From the NCBI GenBank assembly GCA_004194705.1, contig SADC01000132.1, forward strand, positions 186,001 to 250,000: 64,000 nt of DNA. The letters are read 5' to 3'. This DNA is from Ditylenchus dipsaci (taxonomy: Eukaryota; Nematoda; Chromadorea; Rhabditida; Anguinidae). A model generated the notes under the pieces. It did not search any database, was not told the origin of the DNA, and saw nothing but the letters and a program-made list of their open reading frames with translations. The translations under genes were made by a program, and so were the position numbers. Shown one piece after another: positions 60,801 to 64,000 of the stretch. How positions within the stretch are numbered: the stretch's first letter is position 1; every line of letters begins with the position of its first letter.

Positions 60801-62638
60801 TATATTAGATGCAGGAAATTTCGGGATAAAATTCTAATGCTATCAAATCAAAACCCGAAATTCGCTAGTATCTGGACCAGAAAAGCACTGGGACTCCGAA
60901 ATTTCGGGTATCCTGACCGAAATCTAAGGAAAAGGGCTTTTTGTTCAACTAACCAACTAAAAAGCCATATCTTAATTTTTAAAAAAATCCAAAAAACACA
61001 ATTTTTCTAGGTCGTTTGTGTTGTCCTATGGTTGTGCAGGGCTCTTCAGTGCCCTCCGGAGGTATCCCACCCTACTTTGGAGTCAGGAATTCCAATCCAG
61101 GAGAGGTGATTGAGCGAGGAAGTCTGCCTTCAGATCCTAAACCACCTAAATTGGTCACTCCAGCACCCAAAATGTCCAAGATGCAACAAGCTATGAGTGG
61201 GTTTTGCATTTTCCTACTTTTTTCACTAAATTTTATTTAAAGTGGTGGCTGAACCAGCATCTGTGGTAGACTATTCGGATGAGCAGTCAATAGCCACTCC
61301 TCCAGTGACTAACACTGAACAGCCTTCTGCTGCAGCTCCATCCACTGGAGCTCAACAACAACTACCAGTGGCTGAAGTCTCAGCAGCTGCTATGCCAGGT
61401 TTGTCATGGATATCACGAAAGATAAGCCTGCCTTGATCCTTAGTGATCTATGGTATTTACTAGGGTTGGGCAAATGGCCGGCCATATGGTCAAAATCCGT
61501 TCATTTTCACATTTTAATTTCTACCATAAATTTTTACATTTGGAAAATCTACCATGATCAAATAGTGAAAGGTTGGTCAAAGGACTGGCCATTTTGAAGT
61601 GGCTCAGTCATATTCTGCCCCATGGCCGGCCATATGGCCATCACCCAACCCTAGTATTTACTACCATCGGATACACAGTCCTGAGATTTCTCTAAATTTG
61701 AAAATATGAGTATGAACTTTGTCCTGTTCACTTGCTAGAAGCAATACAGTCGAGTCTCGATAATCCGGCACCCCCTAAAGTTCGTTCCCGCCTTGGGTCC
61801 GACACTTTTTTACCTCGATTTTCAAAGTCTTGTGCCAAATATGATTCGCCGGTCTGATCCGAAATATCGCAAGGATTCCGATTTTGCCGGTCGTTTTTTT
61901 GAGTAACGAAATTTTTGCCGTAAAGACCCGCGGGTCTTCGGATGAGACCGGCGAATCATATTTGGCACAAGACTTTGAAAATCGAGGTAAAAAAGTGTCG
62001 GACCCAAGGCGGGAACGAACTTTAGGGGGTGCCGGATTATCGAGACTCGACTGTAGTATGTAAGCCATTGAAGCACATATTTTTAGATGGTGGCCAGGAG
62101 AAGCACCCAGCAGTAGTCTACGACGCGCTGCTATTAAAACGTCCAAACACCAACCGAAAAGTGGAGAACTGTAAATTCACCTTTTCTCAGATATTCCGGT
62201 CGCAATCCTAATAATTTCAGCTCTCCAAGACGCCAAACTAGATGTGGAGAGACATGATGGTCGAGATTTTGAGGAGGGAGCCCGCAATGAAGAAGACCCT
62301 TTTGACACCCAGATGAGACAGTGGAAGGCTAAGCCAAGTAAGGACAAGTCCGTCTGCTTCCTGAGACCGAACGAAGGTTTGTACTGGTTTATTTGGTTGG
62401 GTTATCTAAGTGGTGTGTTGTTGCAGGTCGTCCGTGCCGAGAAGACGAGCCGTCCCCCCTGTCCAACCTCCAATTCTTCTACAGTGGCAAAGACAGGCTC
62501 TGCAAAGTATTCTTTTACAGAGGCTGCAGCGGTAACGCCAATAGGTTTGAGTCCAAGAGGGAGTGCGAACAGTATTGTGCTAATAAGGTGGGCTGCGTTT
62601 TATTAAAATTTGCGTTAATATTGAACGGGTCTAATTAA
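34884..62638 (+). CDS. Giant secreted multi-Kunitz protease inhibitor (MLT-11-like)
   Basis: Exons: 34884-34965, 35019-35156, 36646-36879, 36965-37002, 39750-39883, 39930-39970, 40501-40853, 41922-42143, 42194-42323, 43019-43096, 43141-43350, 43407-43436, 43847-43987, 44045-44251, 45624-45809, 45863-45982, 46954-47286, 47335-47411, 47492-47642, 47720-48678, 49397-52024, 53992-54175, 54231-54340, 55271-55354, 55410-55517, 55573-55771, 56024-56186, 56242-56307, 56360-56574, 56633-56704, 58470-58682, 58734-58949, 59002-59217, 60243-60647, 61011-61196, 61243-61398, 62087-62170, 62221-62376, 62427-62638. Splice phases agree at almost every junction. The product has a signal peptide, eleven Kunitz domains, one thyroglobulin type-1, two antistasin-like and four lustrin-type domains, so it is probably an extracellular multi-headed protease inhibitor acting in cuticle or matrix. 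MLT-11-type moulting proteins have a comparable make-up; orthology is inferred. About nine single-base frame breaks, nearly all at homopolymers, look like assembly errors. The donor at 56704 and acceptors at 39750 and 46954 are the least certain. Confidence 0.8.
36965..39970 (+). CDS. Thyroglobulin type-1 domain (three exons)
   Basis: Exon 36965-37002 gives [13 protein letters not shown]. Exon 39750-39883 gives [20 protein letters not shown] and then [10 protein letters not shown]. Exon 39930-39970 gives [12 protein letters not shown]. The landmark QC and CxCV motifs are all present and the six Cys are in the usual order. Such domains often inhibit cysteine or aspartic proteases. The acceptor at 39750 (TTGTTAG) was chosen because it keeps the frame and restores normal loop length. 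The intervening 2.75-kb intron is packed with MITEs. Confidence 0.75.
37246..37783. mobile_element. TTAA element split by a hAT-like MITE
   Basis: TTAA at 37246-37249 and 37780-37783 bound G-run/C-run termini and arms related to 30399-30673 (GATTTTATGATGGGTTTCA). The right arm is interrupted by the MITE at 37477-37714. Confidence 0.8.
37477..37714. mobile_element. hAT-like MITE, GGCGCTA family, nested
   Basis: Termini GACGCTAGTAGCGAATACCC and GGGTATTCGCTACTAGCGCC are flanked by exact duplications of GTTTTTCC (37469-37476 and 37715-37722). The orientation is opposite to the copy at 33680. Confidence 0.9.
38349..38592. mobile_element. Foldback element, GACGTTTCTCGAAAATGAAA ends
   Basis: Near-perfect arms of about 85 bases repeat TTTCTCGAAAATGAAAC and TTGAAACTCAAAAGAGTAAA and flank a short GC-containing loop. 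It lies in the intron inside the thyroglobulin domain. Confidence 0.75.
39119..39532. mobile_element. MITE with CCGACACTTTTTT core
   Basis: Left CTGTCAATAACGCACGCCC and right TTTGCGTTATTGACAGAG are inverted, with CCTAGAGTCCGACACTTTTTT and its complement just inside. It is related to the pogo/Tc1-like family at 52253-53581. Confidence 0.7.
40185..40268 (+). tRNA. tRNA-Leu(CAG), intronless, nested in a host intron
   Basis: All arms fold. The acceptor stem GCGTGTT pairs with AGCACGC, followed by discriminator A. The A box is TGGCCGAGCGGTC. The anticodon stem CTGCG/CGCAG closes the loop TTCAGGT with anticodon CAG at 40219-40221. The long variable arm is expected for leucine. The T-arm GCAGG-TTCGAAT-CCTGC carries a perfect B box. 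A T-rich terminator (TTTCTTTTTC) follows. It lies on the same strand within the intron 39971-40500 of the Kunitz gene and looks fully functional; it decodes CUG. Confidence 0.95.
40501..40853 (+). CDS. Kunitz domain 2 and lustrin-type domain 1
   Basis: The Kunitz domain runs [18 protein letters not shown] to STCQRRC with the classical [10 protein letters not shown]1 is Arg, so a trypsin-like target is expected. It passes directly into a cysteine-rich lustrin-type module ([27 protein letters not shown]). The two halves lie in different frames; adding one G to the GGGG at 40716-40719 joins them without loss. A 59-base intron (GTGCCT...CTCAG) could also bridge them, but would delete the first lustrin cysteine. 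Confidence 0.8.
41044..41283. mobile_element. TTAA-flanked MITE with GGGGCATGCCCGCGC ends
   Basis: TTAAAGGGGCATGCCCGCGC and its complement close on TTAA 41280-41283. The centre belongs to the GGCCTAGAA hairpin family. It lies in the intron between Kunitz 2 and Kunitz 3. Confidence 0.85.
41922..42323 (+). CDS. Kunitz domain 3 and Ser/Thr linker
   Basis: Exon 41922-42143 encodes [19 protein letters not shown] to ECEQTC as a complete, symmetrical phase 1-1 module. P1 is Asp, which is unlike trypsin inhibitors. A 50-base intron leads to exon 42194-42323, a Ser/Thr/Pro-rich linker likely to be O-glycosylated. The next exon lies after a 0.7-kb intron without recognised content. Confidence 0.8.
43019..43987 (+). 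CDS. Thr/Pro-rich linker and Kunitz domain 4
   Basis: Exons 43019-43096 and 43141-43350, separated by a 44-base intron, encode a Ser/Thr/Pro linker. In the second, the frame moves twice, at CCCC 43241-43244 and CCCC 43315-43318, each needing one extra C. A 30-base mini-exon (43407-43436) holds only NRCLHPLDH, including the first Kunitz Cys. Exon 43847-43987 carries the rest, [12 protein letters not shown] to ECLSFC. P1 is Gly. The 8-residue spacing between the first two Cys confirms the mini-exon. Confidence 0.75.
44045..44251 (+). CDS. Kunitz domain 5
   Basis: The exon contains [19 protein letters not shown] to DCKKKC, with [10 protein letters not shown] intact and P1 Thr. It is a phase 1-1 module. 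The preceding intron (43988-44044) is 57 bases with no in-frame stop, so retention would simply insert 19 residues. After the donor, 1.37 kb of intron holds a MITE at 44487-44738 and further TTAA-family debris to about 45270. Confidence 0.85.
44487..44738. mobile_element. Hairpin MITE, ACCGTATT family
   Basis: Left TACCGTATTCTCTCTAAATA with GACCC and right GGGTCTATAATTAAAGAGAATACAGTA are inverted. The core recalls 5868-6122 (ATCTCGGA, TGACCTCAAAAT blocks). It is intronic. Confidence 0.65.
45624..45982 (+). CDS. Kunitz domain 6 and antistasin-like domain 1
   Basis: Exon 45624-45809 encodes [19 protein letters not shown] to DCRSAC; P1 is Asp. The intron 45810-45862 starts with GC rather than GT (AAAG/GCAAGC). 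The next exon, 45863-45982, encodes [20 protein letters not shown] and CPFCSCPP, which fits an antistasin-like serine-protease-inhibitor module, followed by a Pro-rich tail. Confidence 0.8.
46020..46800. mobile_element. Intronic pogo/Tc1-like foldback
   Basis: Left GTACACCCCTCAAGTTCGTTCCC and CGACACTTTTTTAC are mirrored on the right by GTGTCGGATCTAGAACTTGA and a terminus AGCGTTGACTGTA. The middle contains short TTTGTGTACACAAACG palindromes. It is degenerate. Confidence 0.55.
46954..47642 (+). CDS. Antistasin-like domain 2, Pro-rich spacer and Kunitz 7
   Basis: Exon 46954-47286 begins [14 protein letters not shown] and continues GCQECVCP, a second antistasin-like motif, then a long Pro/Arg-rich spacer. 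Exons 47335-47411 and 47492-47642 give the Kunitz domain [19 protein letters not shown] to ECVVHC, split by a phase-0 intron after the fifth residue. P1 is Arg. The acceptor at 46954 (CCACGAG) is non-consensus, but the standard TTTTCAG at 46930 would run into a stop. Confidence 0.75.
47720..52024 (+). CDS. Giant Pro/Gln/Thr-rich linker (two exons)
   Basis: Exons 47720-48678 and 49397-52024 encode about 1,190 residues dominated by Pro, Gln, Glu, Thr and Ser, with no cysteine modules. The first includes a 33-base tandem repeat. The second starts with [24 protein letters not shown] repeats spaced by EEFQPPQ words, then a charged part ([16 protein letters not shown]), then a Thr/Ser-rich end. Frames break at CCCC 48196-48199, once in 50700-50830, at AAAA 51118-51121 and at TTTT 51911-51914. 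It is probably an extended, glycosylated or cross-linkable spacer separating inhibitor clusters. Confidence 0.75.
48176..48430 (+). repeat. 33-bp coding tandem repeat
   Basis: About eight imperfect copies of an 11-residue unit, [11 protein letters not shown], lie head to tail in frame within the linker exon. The last copies are nearly identical at the DNA level, indicating recent unit duplication. Confidence 0.8.
48905..49273. mobile_element. Intronic foldback with CAGGGTGGTCCG end
   Basis: Left ACAGGGTGGTCCGAAAAATTC and right TTATTCGGGAAACCCTGTA are imperfect complements. Further arms (CGATTTTGACTAGGTCACCC, TGGTCCAAACC-like) fold around 49080. It lies in the intron between the two linker exons. 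Confidence 0.5.
52253..53581. mobile_element. Three-layer nested pogo/Tc1-like element
   Basis: Outer termini CAGTCGACGTTCGATATAGC and CGATATATCGAGCGTCGACTG are flanked by TA. Inside are the family core CCACCTAGGGTCCGACAC and its complement. A second foldback starts near 52560 (GGCTGACCCACTTTTGATGA) and ends near 53450. In the centre, 52885-53068 resembles the interior of the MITE at 265-704 (GTGTCTAAGGTATGTGGG). It fills the 1.97-kb intron before Kunitz 8. Confidence 0.75.
53992..54340 (+). CDS. Kunitz domain 8
   Basis: Exon 53992-54175 ends the Thr/Pro linker and starts [17 protein letters not shown]. Exon 54231-54340 completes it ([19 protein letters not shown] to HCEIKC) after a 55-base phase-2 intron. 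P1 is Thr. The following 0.93-kb intron holds inverted TTTGTGGCAAA/TTTGCCACA words but no clear element. Confidence 0.85.
55271..55771 (+). CDS. Four-cysteine Kunitz domain 9 and linker
   Basis: Exons 55271-55354 and 55410-55517 encode [17 protein letters not shown] and [20 protein letters not shown] to DCERSC. The second and fourth cysteines of the Kunitz fold are replaced by Gly and Gln, while the other four Cys are kept. These two normally bond to each other and brace the reactive loop. Exon 55573-55771 is a Pro/Val/Thr linker. All splice phases agree. Confidence 0.85.
56024..56704 (+). CDS. Linker exons and lustrin-type domain 2
   Basis: Exons 56024-56186 (Pro-rich), 56242-56307 ([17 protein letters not shown]) and 56360-56574 lead into [18 protein letters not shown]. 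Exon 56633-56704 completes the module with [19 protein letters not shown]. Frame breaks at CCC 56038-56040 and GGG 56368-56370 each need one base. The donor after GAAG at 56704 would be GCGGGT, a non-canonical GC donor; it was chosen because it keeps phase with the next exon at 58470, and is uncertain. Confidence 0.7.
57404..57985. mobile_element. Uninterrupted TTAA element, partner of 71-1117
   Basis: TTAA at 57404-57407 and 57982-57985 bound complementary G- and C-runs. Its sequence, reversed, equals 71-264 joined to 705-1117, and so provides the empty site for the hAT-like insertion there. It is intronic. Confidence 0.85.
57982..58221. mobile_element. TTAA MITE sharing its left TTAA with the previous one
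   Basis: Begins TTAAAGGCGCATGCCCGTGCG and ends GGGCACGATCATGCCCCTTTAA. Arms share GCGCGAACCAGCAGTTTTTT. A close relative is at 59884-60121. Confidence 0.8.
58218..58353. mobile_element. Third TTAA element in the row, half-length
   Basis: It starts at the TTAA closing the previous element and ends GTGGGCATGCCCCTTAA. Only the right half of the 41044-41283 family is present (GAAAAATTTGTATATAAGTTC, CACCTCTTATTAGCG). Confidence 0.65.
58470..58949 (+). CDS. Furin-like site and Kunitz domain 10
   Basis: Exon 58470-58682 is acidic, then basic, and contains RRSKR at 58568-58582, a good proprotein-convertase site that could release the C-terminal third. After a 51-base stop-free intron, exon 58734-58949 encodes [19 protein letters not shown] to ECEQRC. 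P1 is Asn. The exon is a phase 1-1 module. Confidence 0.85.
59002..59217 (+). CDS. Lustrin-type domain 3
   Basis: After a Thr/Ser-rich start, the module reads [16 protein letters not shown], then [19 protein letters not shown]. The NRT inside it is a possible N-glycosylation site. It is a phase 1-1 exon. Confidence 0.85.
59884..60121. mobile_element. TTAA MITE nested in an older hairpin
   Basis: TTAA at 59884-59887 and 60118-60121 bound the GGGGCATGCTCGTGCG family. Outer sequence carries CTAGTGTCATATACCC on the left (about 59717) and the complement GGGTTATATGACACTAG on the right (about 60150), so this copy sits inside an earlier element. The 183-codon open frame at 60021-60572 is an artefact crossing the splice site. 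Confidence 0.8.
60243..61398 (+). CDS. His-rich segment, lustrin-type domain 4, Ala/Pro linker
   Basis: Exon 60243-60647 starts with a charged part, then [20 protein letters not shown], a His/Asp cluster that could bind metal. It enters the fourth cysteine-rich module ([25 protein letters not shown]), finished in exon 61011-61196 with RLCCPM. A 46-base intron leads to exon 61243-61398, an Ala/Pro/Thr-rich linker. Confidence 0.85.
61460..61654. mobile_element. Small hairpin MITE, TAGGGTTGGG ends
   Basis: TAGGGTTGGGCAAATGGCCGGCC on the left is mirrored by GGCCGGCCATATGGCCATCACCCAACCCTA on the right. It is intronic and 195 bases long. Confidence 0.75.
61747..62053. mobile_element. pogo/Tc1-like MITE with TA target duplication
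   Basis: CAGTCGAGTCTCGATAATCC and its perfect complement end the element; TA is on both sides. The CTTGGGTCCGACACTTTTTT core ties it to 39119, 46020 and 52253. The right end is 31 bases from the next exon's acceptor. Confidence 0.85.
62087..62638 (+). CDS. C-terminal exons with Kunitz domain 11
   Basis: Exons 62087-62170 and 62221-62376 are charged and lead to CFLRPNE; exon 62427-62638 continues [19 protein letters not shown] to ECEQYC. There are nine rather than eight residues between the first two Cys and a longer second loop, so it is slightly atypical. P1 is Arg. The frame runs 19 residues past the last Cys to a TAA at 62636-62638. A GTGGGC after YCANK might instead be a donor to a downstream exon. 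Confidence 0.8.
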
Positions 62639-63440
62639 AAACACCCGTCAAAATGTGTATGTTCCAACAAACTTAATATTAGGTTGTTGAATTTCGCCTT
62701 GTGTTTTTTCTTCATTTATTAAACTGGTTGTTGAATTTGTTTTTTTTCTTTCGTGTGAACACGATATTCCCTTGAAAAAGTCCAGATGGCTTAAAAGAAA
62801 AAAATCTAAAACTAAGTCACCAACAAATTTTAAAAGTGCGACAAAATACAAGATGGGGGACCAAGCCGAAATTCCGCGAACTTTTGGTATAACTCAATAT
62901 CAATGATTTTATGGCACTCCCACAATATATCACAAAACATTCTAACTGTAAGACATTCGAACACAAACTCATTCTATCAAAAAATCATTATTTCTCAGAC
63001 AAATTGTTTCTGCGCAAAATTATTTGCAACGAACAATTCTAGTATGAAATTGTCGTATCTTTTATTTGCTTTCTCGACCCTAGAAGCAAATAACCACCTC
63101 CGCTGTAGCCTTGGTCTGGAGCGACCTACTGTTTTGGCAGTTATTTTGTGTTTGGTAATTCCACCAGGTTAATATAATCCATTCACCAAAAGAACCAAGT
63201 GGTCGTCCATACAGTGCGCTTTTTTAATATGATTTACAGGTCTGAGAACCTGTTTTCTGAACTAATTCAAGCATTTAAAAATAAATTGACAGTGGTAAAA
63301 AGTCATTTTGTAGGGTATTTTTTGAGTTTACACAAATAAAAGTTGGTATGCGGCCTATTCGTCCACAAAATCTTTATTATTTCAAATAAACAAATAAACC
63401 AATATATTCTACCTAAATTGTGTGCTGAAAACGGTTTGTT
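62639..63440. other. Downstream region, no gene
   Basis: AT-rich. ATTAAA occurs near 62720 and could serve as a poly(A) signal. AGAACCAAGTGGTCGTCC at 63190 is one arm of the hairpin family inside 3416-4780 and 33241-34300. Confidence 0.4.
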
Positions 63441-63442
63441 AA

Positions 63443-63735
63443 GACACGACACCCTGGGTAGGTACCCGCTCCAAATTTGGAGAAAATTTTTGATGGGCAT
63501 GCAAATAGTTCTAGTTTTTTAAAACGGTGCCCTGAGTATGTTAGCAAAAATTAAAAGTTGGGTTTTGTAGCCGAATTTTCAGGCTGCGCTCAATTTGGAG
63601 GGTTGGGGAGTATCTCAGTTTCGAAGAAGTTAATAAGTCAAAACAGGTTTTGCTCTTTAGAAATCGCTCTAGGCGCCTATTTTTTTAAAATAAAGATAGC
63701 CTAATTTTCCCAAAAATTTAAGGCTGACCACTCCC
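63443..63735. repeat. Repeat related to 14140-14520
   Basis: CCCTGGGTAGGTACCCGCTCC, AGCAAAAATTAAAAGTTGGG and CTCAGTTTCGAAGAAG match the other copy. There is no coding capacity. Confidence 0.55.
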
Positions 63736-63849
63736 GTTTCTTTGAATTTTATTGTATTTAAGATAAAAAATTATAAAATAAAAATTGAAAATATTGTGTT
63801 TCTTTCGTTTTACAGTACAAGGCCACTCTATAATTCCATAAGGGTGGTA

Positions 63850-63985
63850 ATTCTTTTTGCCCATAGAATGCTCGTTTTTGCTCATAGAATATTTTTTTGC
63901 CCATAGATTTGGTATGCCCATAGAATACTCGTTTTTGCCCATAGAATACTCTTTTTTTGCACATAAAATTTTAAGTGCCCATATA
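63850..63985. repeat. Short tandem repeat GCCCATAGAATACTCGTTTTT
   Basis: Six or so imperfect copies of a 19-22 base unit. The minus-strand repeats of KRVFYGQ seen in translation are a product of this array. Confidence 0.75.
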
Positions 63986-64000
63986 TGTCCTTATATGGTT

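Overview
The window looks like gene-poor, AT-rich, repeat-loaded nuclear DNA from an invertebrate, most likely a nematode. The reasons are many canonical GT-AG introns of only 44-60 bp with short TTTCAG-type acceptors, one large secreted protein combining Kunitz, thyroglobulin type-1, antistasin-like and lustrin-type cysteine-rich modules, and FLYWCH/MULE DNA transposons. Species cannot be fixed from this sequence. No bacterial operon, CRISPR array or prophage is present.

Positions 1-34800 are mostly mobile DNA. They hold at least four families of short inverted-repeat elements. One is hAT-like, starting GGCGCTA, with perfect 8-bp target duplications. One is flanked by TTAA. One is pogo/Tc1-like, starting CAGTC, flanked by TA. 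One has ACCGTATT ends. Two larger Mutator-like (MULE) transposons lie at 15.17-18.44 kb and 29.5-31.8 kb. Their terminal inverted repeats are tandem arrays, and both carry multi-exon transposase remnants on the minus strand. Non-transposon coding signal here is thin: a broken exon-like piece at 2.5-2.9 kb, an orphan exon at 10.63-10.79 kb, a degenerate tRNA-Phe at 10.8-10.9 kb, and a candidate two-exon small secreted cysteine-rich peptide at 20.06-20.90 kb with an insulin-A-chain-like cysteine pattern.

Positions 34884-62638 hold one large plus-strand gene that I could trace through 39 exons, about 9.5 kb of coding sequence and roughly 3,180 residues. It runs: signal peptide; atypical Kunitz 1; thyroglobulin type-1; Kunitz 2; lustrin 1; Kunitz 3-6; two antistasin-like domains; Kunitz 7; a Pro/Gln/Thr-rich linker of over 1,200 residues; Kunitz 8; a four-cysteine Kunitz 9; lustrin 2; a furin-like site; Kunitz 10; lustrin 3; a His-rich segment; lustrin 4; Kunitz 11. 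It reads as a secreted, multi-headed protease inhibitor of cuticle or extracellular matrix. The overall design recalls nematode MLT-11-type moulting proteins; orthology is an inference. A tRNA-Leu(CAG) gene sits intact inside one of its introns, and many of its introns host the same element families.

The reading frame of this gene is interrupted about nine times. Every break needs exactly one missing base, and eight fall in short homopolymers. This points to single-base under-calls in the assembly rather than pseudogenisation. The last 1.3 kb is intergenic repeat.
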